Assembly: GCA_934271235.1 (NCBI GenBank) | Contig: CAKQQT010000003.1 | Coordinates: 62,001 to 126,000 of the forward strand | Source: an uncultured Clostridia bacterium | Lineage (GTDB): Bacteria > Bacillota > Clostridia > Peptostreptococcales > Anaerovoracaceae | Direction of reading: 5' to 3' | Length of the DNA stretch: 64,000 bases | Part shown: piece by piece, positions 1 to 8,782 of the stretch | Layout of the letters: each line of letters opens with the position of its first letter | How positions within the stretch are numbered: the first letter of the stretch is position 1 | Translations under genes and position numbers: made by a program | Notes under the pieces: model-generated | Told to the model about the DNA's origin: nothing | The model's database searches: none | What the model saw: only the letters and a program-made list of their open reading frames with translations

Positions 1-825
1 AAGCTGGCCATCGACGGCGGCTTCACCTGCCCCAACCGTGACGGTTTCAAGGGAGTCGGAGGCTGCACGTTCTGTTCCGACAACGGTTCCGGCGAATTTG
101 CCTCCGATATCGAAGATCAGATCCGCCTGCTGTCCGGCAAATGGCCGCGCGCCAAATACCTGGCCTATTTTCAGAATCATACCAACACCTACGCGCCGGT
201 TTCCGAGCTGCGCGCGAAATACGAAGCCGTGCTCGCCAATCCGAACATTGAAGGACTCGTCATCGGCACTCGCCCCGACTGTCTTTCGGAAGAAGTGCTC
301 GACCTGCTCAGCGAGATCAGCCGCACGCACTTTTTATGGCTGGAGCTGGGCCTGCAGACCATCCATGAAGAAACAGCGCACGCCATCAATCGCTGCTACG
401 ATCTATCCGTTTTTGACCGGGCCATGCAGGATCTGCGTGAGCGCGGCCTGCGTTCGGTCGTCCACCTGATCCTGGGTCTGCCGGGCGAATCCCGGGAAAT
501 GATGCTCGAGTCCGTCCGTTATGTCGCGTCCGAGCCGGACTTGTTCGGCATGAAACTGCATCTTCTGAACATTGTAAAAGGCTCGCAGATGGAATATCTC
601 TATCCCGACTACCAGCCTTTTGCTTCCATTGAGGAATATGTAACGCTTGTCTGTGAATGTCTGGAGCTGATCCCGCCGGAGGTGACCATCCACCGCCTGA
701 CCGGAGACGCGCCGCGTTCCATCCTCATCAATCCGCCATGGAGCTTCAACAAGCGGACGATCCTCAACGGGATCAACGACCGCCTGCATCTTCTGGACAC
801 CTGGCAGGGCAAAAAATGCCGCTGA
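1..825 (+). CDS. Radical SAM protein, YhcC/TIGR01212-like (5' truncated)
   Basis: The reading frame is open from base 1, so the start lies outside the window; 274 residues remain. The N-terminal part shows the radical SAM cluster cysteines in the CPNRDG...GGCTFC arrangement (Cys 10, 22 and 25 of the visible protein), with the long first spacing typical of the YhcC/TIGR01212 family. Later segments (GTRPDCL, LWLELGLQT, HLILGLPGES) match the TIM-barrel of that family. The family is a SAM-cleaving Fe-S enzyme whose substrate is not established. It converges on the MgtC-like gene. Confidence 0.9.
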   Translation, partial: KLAIDGGFTCPNRDGFKGVGGCTFCSDNGSGEFASDIEDQIRLLSGKWPRAKYLAYFQNHTNTYAPVSELRAKYEAVLANPNIEGLVIGTRPDCLSEEVLDLLSEISRTHFLWLELGLQTIHEETAHAINRCYDLSVFDRAMQDLRERGLRSVVHLILGLPGESREMMLESVRYVASEPDLFGMKLHLLNIVKGSQMEYLYPDYQPFASIEEYVTLVCECLELIPPEVTIHRLTGDAPRSILINPPWSFNKRTILNGINDRLHLLDTWQGKKCR

Positions 826-888
826 ACGCCTGGTTCTTCCCATCGCGTACGGCCCCGTTCTGCCCGCTTACCGCGCTGAACGCATTAC

Positions 889-1581
889 TCACCCTAATTC
901 TTCCACATAGTGGACCCCTTCAAGGTCCATCACATCCTGTACGATCACCCGATGATTAAACTTCCGGCCCTGGTCGATGTTGACGCGCAGCACGGCGTCG
1001 CCGTCGACCAGCGGTGCTTCCGTGCGCCGTTCGATGGAGAGCAGATCGTAACCCTCTCCCCGCACAAAATCGATCAGCGCCTTGATCTGTGTTTTTTCCA
1101 GTTCCACATATAATTCCACGATCCGCGTATGATTTTCCACATACTGCGTCATGTAATGCAGGTAATAATTGGTGATCAGGATCAAGCAGAAGCAGATCAG
1201 CGCCGGCCAGAACAAACCGGCGCCAAGCGCGATTCCCATCGCCGCCGTGACCCACAGCCCGGCGGCCGTTGTCAAGCCTCGGATCTGCCTGCGGTCGGTC
1301 ACGATGATCGTGCCGGCGCCTAAAAAGCCGATGCCGGCCAGGATCTGTGCCGGGATCCTGCCGATATCCGCCGCGCCGCCCGCCATCTGCGCAAGATACA
1401 GTCCCGTGATCGTCGCCAGCGCCGATCCCAGACTCACCAGCGCGAACGTGCGGATCCCCGCCGCGTAACGCTTATTCGCGCGTTCCATACCCACAAAGCT
1501 TCCCAGCACGGTCGCCAGAAGCAGCCTTGCGGCCGCGGAAGCCGTAGTCAGTCCCGCAAAGAAATTCAAAAAATCATTCAT
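889..1581 (-). CDS. MgtC/SapB family membrane protein
   Basis: This is a 230-residue protein. The first 130 residues hold four to five hydrophobic segments with the MgtC signature region: GSFVGMERA near residue 30, then RTFALVSLGSA and GIGFLGAGTII. The C-terminal 80 residues form a soluble ACT-like domain (LYVELEKTQIKALIDFV...). MgtC proteins are inner-membrane proteins linked to magnesium limitation and to control of the F-type ATPase. Length and domain order are normal for the family. A purine-rich AGAAAAGG sits close before the ATG. The specific role here is inferred only from the family. Confidence 0.88.
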   Translation of the reverse strand: MNDFLNFFAGLTTASAAARLLLATVLGSFVGMERANKRYAAGIRTFALVSLGSALATITGLYLAQMAGGAADIGRIPAQILAGIGFLGAGTIIVTDRRQIRGLTTAAGLWVTAAMGIALGAGLFWPALICFCLILITNYYLHYMTQYVENHTRIVELYVELEKTQIKALIDFVRGEGYDLLSIERRTEAPLVDGDAVLRVNIDQGRKFNHRVIVQDVMDLEGVHYVEELG

Positions 1582-1665
1582 CGCCTTTTCTCACTTTCGT
1601 GTCGTGCCGAACGGCTTTCCCGCCGGATCCTCCGGCCATCTGCCGCCGTGCCGACCTTCGGCCTG

Positions 1666-3627
1666 CTACTTGCTCCAGACGCGGCAGGCGTAGTTACACT
1701 GCGTCAGCGCGGTATAGGCCGACAAGTTTCCCTCTGCATCGTAGATCATCACCCGTGCCTTGTAGTAGTAACGAGTGCCCTTTTTACCGGCCGTATTCAC
1801 ATAAGCCCGGTTTTCTTTTTCGGACTTTGCTTCGTAACCGCTTCCGGCCTTGGTCGAACGGTAGAATTTATATCTGACCGTATAGCCGAGCGCTTCGATA
1901 CTCTCGACATCTCCCTTGGTCAAAGACAGCGTCACCTTGATGCTGCCGGCCGCGGTCTTAGAAGACGCCGCCTTGAGGCGCAGCTGCGTTTTGAGCGTTT
2001 CCAGCTGCTCGCGCCGCTCCGTTTCCTCCTGCTGCGCGGATTTTTTCACCGTCAGCGTCACCACCTTGCTGCCCGCCTGATAGGTTTCCGTCTCCGCCGC
2101 TGTGACCGTAAAGCGTACTGTCCCGGTGCCGCCGGTCAGCGTTACCGTGCCGGTCTGGTCGATCGCCGCGATCGCTGGATCGGAAGAAACATAAGAAAGC
2201 GCGCCGTCGCCGTTTGTCTTGGCTTTCAGATTAAAGCCTTTCCCGCCGACCTCGCGGGTGTATTTGGTATAGGCTGTCGTTACCGTCTGCTCTTTTTTGT
2301 CCTGCGACTCCTGCGGCGTGACCGGATCGTTGGCCGTCGGCTTCACCGCTGCCTCGGACGGCATCCCGTCATAGATTGGGATCAGGAATGTCATCGGACT
2401 GTTCAGCGCGTACACATAGCCCTTGCGCAGCGCGGCCGCTTCACTCTCGGCCCCCTGCACATTGGTCATGTACTGGCCGACGCCGACGTTCTGCTGCCCG
2501 TTCATCACATTCCACTTTTTGAAATACAGCGTGTTCTTATTCTGCTTGGCGTAGGTTTCGCCGTAAAACAGCGCGCCGCCCAGGATCGCGCCGTAGCGGC
2601 TGTCCCACGGACGGTTGTAGCTGCCGCTCTGCGACGCGTACCAAAGTCCCCGCGTCACCGCGCTCATAGACGCGGTCTTATACGCGCCGATGTTATAATA
2701 GTTGTAAAAGCCCTCGTAGCCGCTGACCGTGCCGGAGATGGATTTTCCCGTGCCGGAAGATCCCTGCTCCACCAGGATCATCGACGCCAGCACATAAGGA
2801 TTGACCTCCGAGATGCGTCCGGCTTCCATCAGCGCGTCGCCGTAGTTCGCGAAGCTGTCCTCCGGGAAGACCGCGTCCAAAAAGGTCCCTGCCAGCACGT
2901 AGGAAAGTCCCTCCCGGGTCTGGGTCGCCGCGTCATAGGAATGCGTCAGGAACTGGAAGATCCCCACCTGATTGATAAAATTCCGCGGATCCAGGTAATA
3001 AGCTACGATCTCTTCGGAGGCCGCTACCCAGCCGCCGGAATCAAAGACGACATATTTTCCGGTCTCCGCGTCAAAAGCCGCCGGATCCTTGGATTTCCAG
3101 GACGATACCGAAGAGGACGGCACCAGCGAAGTCCCCACCTGACTCTCCCGTTCCAGCACCGCGCTCCAGGACAGCCCGGTCTTCGCGCCGCGGAAGACCC
3201 AATTCGGGTACTTCGCGTGCAGGCTGCGCAGATACGGCTTGTAGCTCTCCGGAAAACCCTGCGTGTTCAAATAGCTTTCAAAGCTCGCGTCATATTCATA
3301 TTCCGACCCGCCGCTGAGAATGATATAATCTCCGCAGACATAGCCGGTTTTTCCTTTATATTCTGTCTGATACCAGATGCGGCCGTCCGTTCCGGTCGTC
3401 GAATCCAGGATCGGGATCTCCTGATTGATGGAAAGCAGCCCCAGCGACGTATAGTTGCTCCCCGGACCGCTGCGGACGTTCAGCGCGGTCGCCGCGACCG
3501 TTCCTGTCTGATCCGCCGCGTACGCGATCTGCACGCTCACCAAAAAGATGCAGCCGATCGCCAGCAGCAGCATGCCCCACCAAAGCAGTCTTTGTCCTTG
3601 CTCTCTTGTATGTTTCCCCCAGGTCAA
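1666..3627 (-). CDS. Cell-wall glucosaminidase-like protein with SH3 and Ig-like domains
   Basis: This is a secreted or membrane-anchored protein of about 653 residues. It has an N-terminal hydrophobic helix (residues 15-38), a bacterial SH3 domain (about 40-105; ALNVRSGPGSNY), and a glucosaminidase/lysozyme-like domain (about 120-385; VNPYVLASMILVEQGSSG and YNYYNIGAY). A linker, a bacterial Ig-like segment (about 440-525) and a fibronectin-III-like C-terminus follow. Such proteins cut N-acetylglucosaminyl bonds in peptidoglycan during cell-wall turnover. The start is not ATG: a GGGAGG lies 8 nt before the TTG at 3627, and another in-frame TTG at 3633 is too close to that site. The exact bond cut is inferred. 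Confidence 0.82.
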   Translation of the reverse strand: MTWGKHTREQGQRLLWWGMLLLAIGCIFLVSVQIAYAADQTGTVAATALNVRSGPGSNYTSLGLLSINQEIPILDSTTGTDGRIWYQTEYKGKTGYVCGDYIILSGGSEYEYDASFESYLNTQGFPESYKPYLRSLHAKYPNWVFRGAKTGLSWSAVLERESQVGTSLVPSSSVSSWKSKDPAAFDAETGKYVVFDSGGWVAASEEIVAYYLDPRNFINQVGIFQFLTHSYDAATQTREGLSYVLAGTFLDAVFPEDSFANYGDALMEAGRISEVNPYVLASMILVEQGSSGTGKSISGTVSGYEGFYNYYNIGAYKTASMSAVTRGLWYASQSGSYNRPWDSRYGAILGGALFYGETYAKQNKNTLYFKKWNVMNGQQNVGVGQYMTNVQGAESEAAALRKGYVYALNSPMTFLIPIYDGMPSEAAVKPTANDPVTPQESQDKKEQTVTTAYTKYTREVGGKGFNLKAKTNGDGALSYVSSDPAIAAIDQTGTVTLTGGTGTVRFTVTAAETETYQAGSKVVTLTVKKSAQQEETERREQLETLKTQLRLKAASSKTAAGSIKVTLSLTKGDVESIEALGYTVRYKFYRSTKAGSGYEAKSEKENRAYVNTAGKKGTRYYYKARVMIYDAEGNLSAYTALTQCNYACRVWSK

Positions 3628-3659
3628 GATCAATTCCTCCCTTTTTGATTTATCGTTTT

Positions 3660-4244
3660 CTATTTATCCGGGCCCAGTCTGCCGTCGTTATAATGCTTGC
3701 GGCAAAGCGATACATACATGTCGTTGCCGCCGACTACAATCTGTTCGCCCTGCTTGACAAACTGTCCGTCAACGATACGCGCTACCATCGTCGCCTTACG
3801 GCCGCACCAGCAGATCGTCTTGATTTCTTCGATCTTATCCGCGTAAATCAGCATATAGTATGACCCCTCAAACAGCTCGTTGCGAAAATCGTTTTTGAGT
3901 CCGTAAGCCAGGACCGGCACATCGAAGCTGTCCACGATCTCCACCAGCTCCTGCACATGGTGCTTTTTGAGGAACTGGCACTCGTCGATCAGGACACAGT
4001 CGATCTTATGCTTCTCGCTTTCCCGCATATACAGTTCCAGGATGTTCGTGTCATCCCCCACGATCATCGCTTCCCGCTGGATCCCGATCCGGGACGTGAT
4101 CAGCCCGGTCCCGTAACGGTCATCGATCGCCGGGATCAGCGTCAGGACCTGTTTCCCCCGTTCTTCATAGTTGTACGCCACCTTGATCAATTCGATAGAC
4201 TTGCCCGCGTTCATCGTGCTGTATCTGTAATAGAGCTGTGCCAT
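3660..4244 (-). CDS. tdk: Thymidine kinase (type II)
   Basis: This 194-residue enzyme phosphorylates thymidine with ATP in the nucleotide salvage pathway. The P-loop YSTMNAGKS lies near the N-terminus, DECQFL forms the Walker B/catalytic region, and [14 protein letters not shown] is the lasso region. The C-terminal zinc ribbon shows the paired cysteines CWC and the later CRKHY. The ATG at 4244 is chosen because the family begins directly with the [16 protein letters not shown] type of sequence and GGGAGG lies upstream. An in-frame start 57 bp further upstream would add an atypical tail. Confidence 0.95.
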   Translation of the reverse strand: MAQLYYRYSTMNAGKSIELIKVAYNYEERGKQVLTLIPAIDDRYGTGLITSRIGIQREAMIVGDDTNILELYMRESEKHKIDCVLIDECQFLKKHHVQELVEIVDSFDVPVLAYGLKNDFRNELFEGSYYMLIYADKIEEIKTICWCGRKATMVARIVDGQFVKQGEQIVVGGNDMYVSLCRKHYNDGRLGPDK

Positions 4245-4432
4245 TTTGTTTCTTATCCTCCCGTGCCCGCCCGCCGGCGCCGCCCTGTATTTCCCGGGCA
4301 ATCCTCCGGCATCCGCGGTTCTTCTCTCTCTATTCTACTGGAAAACAGACAGAAAAGCAAATAGATATTGAAACGATGCCTTGCTTTGTGGTATCATTTT
4401 GTCCGGAAAGAAAATACGAAAGAGGTTTTTTT

Positions 4433-4768
4433 ATGGATGCGATTCTCATTCTGATCTTAAAATGTCTGCTGCTTGGTGTCATCTGGGCCGCCCTGCTGAT
4501 CCCGGTGATCTTTAACCGCGGCGGCTGGCTCAAATACATCATTACCGTCCTCATCGCGGCGATCGCCTGTTTCTTCCTGCGCGGCCACGCGGCAATCATC
4601 AATAAAATGACCCTGATCGCTCTGATCACCCTTGTCGTCTCATGGATTGTTTCCATGGCTGTGTTTGACAAGGAATCCAAAGTCAAATCCAAAGTCATTC
4701 CCTTTGCCTGCGTGATGGCAGCTGTCGCTTACCTGATCTCCAACTTTATCTCATTTGGGATCCTGTAG
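4433..4768 (+). CDS. Small membrane protein of unknown function
   Basis: This is a 111-residue protein with four hydrophobic segments (about residues 2-22, 28-45, 55-75 and 85-108) and short charged loops, including KESKVKSK before the last helix. AAAGAGG stands 7 nt before the ATG. It is transcribed divergently from the thymidine kinase gene and followed by a likely terminator. I do not recognise the family. Confidence 0.7.
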   Translation: MDAILILILKCLLLGVIWAALLIPVIFNRGGWLKYIITVLIAAIACFFLRGHAAIINKMTLIALITLVVSWIVSMAVFDKESKVKSKVIPFACVMAAVAYLISNFISFGIL

Positions 4769-5138
4769 GCACCGGCCTCAGCCTGTATGTCTTTCAGCAA
4801 GACCCGAACCCGAAAATTTTTTTGATGCATAAGACTGCTATCTTTTTGCGTTTTAGACCGGAAAAAAGCATGTCGGAGCGCTTCTGCTCTCTTGACTGAC
4901 GCATTTCCGGTCTTTTTTGACCGATGCGTTCCTCCATTTTTTACAAATTTCGACATTTTTCGCGCGATTTCGACGATTTTCTCGCACCCATCCGGGTTTG
5001 TCCCACTCGGCTGCCATCTCTTTTTCTCTCGCGTGATGCTTTTTTTCGGCTCAAACTTCAATTTAGATCTAGTTCTATGCAGCAAGACTTTTTCGCAGAT
5101 CTTCGGGCTTCGCATTGCTGTGTAAGAGGACGCTTGTT
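4769..5138. other. 370-bp intergenic region, no gene supported
   Basis: This AT-rich stretch separates the small membrane protein gene from the 3' end of the sigma-54 activator. It holds one hairpin followed by T residues and two TTTCGAC half-sites (4948-4954 and 4968-4974) that resemble the right halves of the activator dyads at 14689-14766. A 128-codon frame on the minus strand has no ribosome site and no protein-like character. Confidence 0.6.
4855..4918 (+). terminator. Possible terminator after the small membrane protein gene
   Basis: A 10-bp stem (AGACCGGAAA at 4855-4864 pairing with TTTCCGGTCT at 4904-4913) runs into a T tract. The loop is long (39 nt) but contains a further small GAGC/GCTC hairpin. 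It lies about 90 bp after the stop codon. Confidence 0.45.
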
Positions 5139-8100
5139 TTATTCCAAAGCAGATCCTGTAGGCATTTTACGTATGCCGAGTTTCTCCATCCGGGAGATCA
5201 AAGTCGTGCGTTTCATACCTAAGATCTCCGCAGCGCCGCCTTTGCCGGATATCTTGCCTCCGCAGTGAGCCAGCACCTCTTCAATGTAGCTGCGTTCCAT
5301 CTCTTCCAGCGTTCGGAACTCCGTACGCAGCGGCAGTTGGGTTCCGGCCGATCGCGTCAGTTGTACTTCCGTTGACTGCGGCTGCTGTGCTTCGGTCGGC
5401 TGCGGCAGCAGAACAAGCGAACGCTGTGGATCGCTCCATAATTCCTGTTCGCCGACAACCGCATCCGATCCGGAAAAAACGCGTTCTCCTTCCTTATGCA
5501 GATCCACTTGGATCCAGCCATTTTTAGAAAAAAGCACGGCTTTCTGCATCACATTTTCCAGTTCCCGCACATTTCCCGGCCAGTCATAGGCAAGCATTTC
5601 CGTCTTCGTCTTTTCATCGATCCTGCATAACGGTTTGTTCTGTTCAGCACAAAATTTGGAAATAAAGAATTCCGCAAAGTTCAAAATGTCTTCTTTCCGG
5701 CTGCGAAGCGGAGGTACCTGCAGCTGCACTACGTTCAGCCGATAATACAGATCCTTTCGGAAGGTTCCCCGCTCCACTTCATTGCGCAGGTCCTTGTTGG
5801 TCGCCGCGATCAGTCGAAAATCCACTTTGACGGTGCTGTTTCCGCCGACACGCATGAATTCATGTTCCTGCAGAACACGCAGAAGCTTCACCTGCGCCAT
5901 CAAGGAAAGCTCTCCGATCTCATCCAGAAAGATCGTTCCGCCCTCCGCAAGTTCAAAATAACCTTTCTTTCTCTGCGCGGCCCCGGTAAAACTTCCTTTT
6001 TCATAACCGAAGAGTTCGCTCTCGATCAGACTCTCCGGGATGGCTCCGCAGTTCACCTTGATAAACGTCTTTTTGTAACTGCTCTTTTCATAGACTTCCC
6101 TGGCAAAAACTTCTTTGCCCGCCCCGGTCTCTCCAATGATCAGCACCGGAATATTCGTTTCGGCAACCTTTTCGATCTGCTGCAGGATAAAGCCGACCCC
6201 TGCGTCCACACTGGAGCAGAATCGCGTGTTTTTCATCGTGACAGAACGTTCGGTTTTTTCTTCCTCATCTTCGATCGTAGCCGCTTCACTGGATACCGCT
6301 TCATAATTGAGCACCGCAAACAGCGGATCACTCATTTTATGGCTGAATTCTTCGATCATGCTGATTTCTTCTTCCGTCAGCGGCTCATTGACATAATAGC
6401 TTTCGACGTACAAGGCAGCAAAAGGTTTTCCTTCTTTCACGAACGGAATGCAGACGGAATATTTCGGAGTTCGTGCTTTTTCCCCGTTCGCTTCCGTTTC
6501 TGCCCGGCAGAATTTATAGTTGACATCCAGTTGTTCTCTTTGGGCCGATCTTGAAATAATGTGACCGATCCTTTTTAGTTGTACGGTATCTTTTTGAGCG
6601 ATCTCAACATTTTGAGCAAGTTTGATTGCAAATCCATCACGTCCAATGGTCACAAAAACACCGCATTCCGCTTTGAGCAGGCGGCACATGGAAGTCAGCA
6701 GTCTGGTCAGCATCCGCTCCTCATTGATCACATGGCGCAGTTCCAACCAGGTAGTTTCCAGTTGGTTGGAAAAGCTTACCGTGCTTTGATCGTCCATGAC
6801 AAGTCGGAACAGCCGGTTCGGAAAATCCGCTCTTTCGTTTTTACTCAGCAGATTCCACGCTTTGTTCGCATAGATGCTCGCATCTCTTTCATCGTTTTCT
6901 TCCAGAAAGACCTCTGCCAGTGCAACCGAGGATTTGTACAGTTCATTATTATTTCCGCACTGTTCCAGAAGTTCAATGCTGTTTCTGAGATCATCCTTAA
7001 TTCGAGGCGAAAGACCTTCTTTTTCCTTCGTTTCCAAAGCAATATGCCGATAGGCCACGCCTTTTAAGTGATGGTTGTTGGAATGCAGGTAATGCGCCAG
7101 CTGTGTTTCATAATCAAAATCATCGACAGGATCCAGATGATGATCGCGGATGACTTTCATCACATCCAGTAAAAACGGAGAGGCGTTGATCGGAACGAAT
7201 CCATATTCGTAAGCAGCCTTTCGCGCAAGGTACATGGCTTCTCTGCTGGCTTCATAGTTTCCCTTTTTATACTGGAAAAAACAGATCCCGAACAGCGCGT
7301 AATACAATCCCCACCCGTATTTCAATTCTCGTGCTTCTGCATAAGCTTCATACAGGATATTTTCCGCGTTGTCCATGTCTCCCATATAGGTCCGGATCCT
7401 TCCCGAGATCGCGAGCATCAGATTTGCCGCCACCCGGTCATGCAGCCGCAGCGCCTTTTTATAGATATTTTCGCATAAGATCAGCGCACGGCTGTATTCT
7501 CCGATCAGGAAATAGCTGAAAATGACAGAAGGGTACGCCATGATGATGATTTCCTCATCGCTGCGGCTCTCGATCGGGATCAGATAGCTTTCATAATAGC
7601 CGATCGTCCGTTTCAGATCCCCGCTCAAATAGTAATGCCACACGATCAGCGGGACCGCCTCGCTCTCCAGATCCAGATAGTTAAATTCTTTCAGATACTT
7701 GATGCCCTTTGCCCGCAGGGTCTCTCCGCGTTCCAATTCGCCGCCGAAATGTTCGCCCATTCCGGCATACAGAAACAGCAGCGCATCCTCACCGGTCAGA
7801 TTGGATTGATTGATCATTTCGATCGCCTCTCGCTGCAGCGCAAGCGTTTCCGCCGGAGAGATTCCGCGCATGTATTCCAGCTTGCTGAGTTTCAGAATGC
7901 ATTTTACAAAAGCATTTTTGCGGATCTGATAGTCCAGAGTCTTTGCGTCTTTGGTTGTCAGATAGTAGATCTGTCTTGCGTTATCGATCTCCCGCATTTT
8001 TTCTGCATGCATACCGACATGCAGCATAAACTCGATCATGCTGCCGTGCCGCAGATCGGATTCGCTTTCTGTTTTTCTCTTCAAATCAGCATAATTCTGT

Positions 8101-8219
8101 TCACTGATCCCGTTTTCACTCAAAAAAGCATACGCTTTCTCGATCCGCTCCTTCGATTCCGGTAAGTCCGTATTGATTGCCATTGTGATTTCTTCCATGT
8201 TCATCCCCATCTGCTTCAA
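5139..8219 (-). CDS. Sigma-54-dependent transcriptional activator with TPR-like and GAF domains
   Basis: This is a 1026-residue enhancer-binding protein. Residues 40-470 are helical, TPR-like repeats and residues about 490-640 resemble a GAF sensor domain. The AAA+ domain has Walker A GETGAGKE near residue 696 and the sigma-54 contact loop as GSFTGA near 743. The C-terminus holds a Fis-type helix-turn-helix (GGAAEILGMKRTTLISRM). Such proteins bind upstream dyads and use ATP to open sigma-54 promoters. It lies just downstream of the CoA-transferase/TRAP operon, whose promoter region has sigma-54 boxes and repeated dyads, so that operon is its likely target. The start is uncertain: TTG 8219, ATG 8210 and ATG 8198 are all possible. 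The large TPR sensor is unusual for this class. Confidence 0.93.
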   Translation of the reverse strand: MKQMGMNMEEITMAINTDLPESKERIEKAYAFLSENGISEQNYADLKRKTESESDLRHGSMIEFMLHVGMHAEKMREIDNARQIYYLTTKDAKTLDYQIRKNAFVKCILKLSKLEYMRGISPAETLALQREAIEMINQSNLTGEDALLFLYAGMGEHFGGELERGETLRAKGIKYLKEFNYLDLESEAVPLIVWHYYLSGDLKRTIGYYESYLIPIESRSDEEIIIMAYPSVIFSYFLIGEYSRALILCENIYKKALRLHDRVAANLMLAISGRIRTYMGDMDNAENILYEAYAEARELKYGWGLYYALFGICFFQYKKGNYEASREAMYLARKAAYEYGFVPINASPFLLDVMKVIRDHHLDPVDDFDYETQLAHYLHSNNHHLKGVAYRHIALETKEKEGLSPRIKDDLRNSIELLEQCGNNNELYKSSVALAEVFLEENDERDASIYANKAWNLLSKNERADFPNRLFRLVMDDQSTVSFSNQLETTWLELRHVINEERMLTRLLTSMCRLLKAECGVFVTIGRDGFAIKLAQNVEIAQKDTVQLKRIGHIISRSAQREQLDVNYKFCRAETEANGEKARTPKYSVCIPFVKEGKPFAALYVESYYVNEPLTEEEISMIEEFSHKMSDPLFAVLNYEAVSSEAATIEDEEEKTERSVTMKNTRFCSSVDAGVGFILQQIEKVAETNIPVLIIGETGAGKEVFAREVYEKSSYKKTFIKVNCGAIPESLIESELFGYEKGSFTGAAQRKKGYFELAEGGTIFLDEIGELSLMAQVKLLRVLQEHEFMRVGGNSTVKVDFRLIAATNKDLRNEVERGTFRKDLYYRLNVVQLQVPPLRSRKEDILNFAEFFISKFCAEQNKPLCRIDEKTKTEMLAYDWPGNVRELENVMQKAVLFSKNGWIQVDLHKEGERVFSGSDAVVGEQELWSDPQRSLVLLPQPTEAQQPQSTEVQLTRSAGTQLPLRTEFRTLEEMERSYIEEVLAHCGGKISGKGGAAEILGMKRTTLISRMEKLGIRKMPTGSALE

Positions 8220-8242
8220 ACATCTTGCCTTGCTCCTAAATC

Positions 8243-8272
8243 ATTATAAAAACGTCGTCATATTTTTGTCAA
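8243..8272 (-). promoter_or_regulatory. Sigma-A promoter of the sigma-54 activator gene
   Basis: On the minus strand, TTGACA (8272-8267) and TATAAT (8248-8243) are both perfect consensus hexamers, separated by 18 bp. The predicted transcript would begin near 8236, leaving a leader of only 15-40 nt depending on the start codon used. The activator is therefore expressed separately from the sigma-54 operon upstream of it. Confidence 0.8.
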
Positions 8273-8328
8273 GGATATGTTCAAAAAGGGGTTCGATTCC
8301 TAAAATACGATAATCAAAAATACATTTC

Positions 8329-8360
8329 AGAAAAGCCCGACCGTATGGCAGGGCTTTTCT
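8329..8360 (-). terminator. Terminator of the CoA-transferase/TRAP/thiolase operon
   Basis: A perfect 10-bp stem (AGAAAAGCCC with GGGCTTTTCT) with a 12-nt loop lies just after the stop of the VOC epimerase gene. On the minus strand the stem ends in CTTTTCT and is followed by a T-rich stretch. Confidence 0.75.
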
Positions 8361-8368
8361 GTTTTCTT

Positions 8369-8776
8369 TTAATGTTGTTTCTTTAACTGCACAAATTCTG
8401 TCTCCACGCCGCAAACCGCGGAAGGTTTCAGGAAAAAGACCCTAGAGTCACCGGCTCCGACCGCGGCTTCCGTATAACCCGTCAGGCCTTGATCTTGTGC
8501 TTCCGTCAAGGCTTCTTGGATGTCCTCCACCTCATAACAGATATGATGCAAGCCTTCTCCATGCGCGTCCAGGAAGGTTTTGCTCGGACCTTCTCCGGTT
8601 GGCTCGATCAATTCGATCAGGACCTCTCCGCAGCGAAGGAACGCGATCTTGCAATGATAGGCCTCATTGGTTTCTTCATGCAGATAAGGCAGTGCCAGAT
8701 TTTGTGCATACGACTTCACAGCCTTCGTGAGGTCCGCAACGACAATTCCGATATGATCGATCTGCTTTATCTTCAT
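8369..8776 (-). CDS. VOC-family protein, methylmalonyl-CoA epimerase-like
   Basis: This 135-residue protein covers a full-length double beta-alpha-beta-beta-beta VOC fold. DHIGI near the N-terminus (His 8), EGLHHICYEV in the middle and ETEFVQ at the end supply the usual metal ligands of methylmalonyl-CoA epimerase, and IELIEPTGEG also fits that family. The family racemises an acyl-CoA at the alpha carbon. The gene lies 6 bp after the thiolase gene and is the last of the operon, so an acyl-CoA of this pathway is the likely substrate. No methylmalonyl-CoA mutase is in the window, so the real substrate may differ. Confidence 0.82.
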   Translation of the reverse strand: MKIKQIDHIGIVVADLTKAVKSYAQNLALPYLHEETNEAYHCKIAFLRCGEVLIELIEPTGEGPSKTFLDAHGEGLHHICYEVEDIQEALTEAQDQGLTGYTEAAVGAGDSRVFFLKPSAVCGVETEFVQLKKQH

Positions 8777-8782
8777 AGCCGG

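Noticed and set aside
1648..3648. 666-codon open frame antisense to the glucosaminidase gene
   Set aside because: The product is rich in Arg/His/Leu and lacks domains; it is a by-product of GC-rich codon use in the real gene on the other strand.
4948..4974. Two TTTCGAC half-sites near the 3' end of the activator gene as an activator site
   Set aside because: The left halves of the dyads are absent and no sigma-54 promoter lies nearby; possibly chance in AT-rich DNA.
4729..5115. 128-codon minus-strand frame in the gap before the sigma-54 activator
   Set aside because: No ribosome site, Lys/Arg-rich low-complexity product, and it overlaps the likely terminator and the 3' end of the small membrane protein gene.
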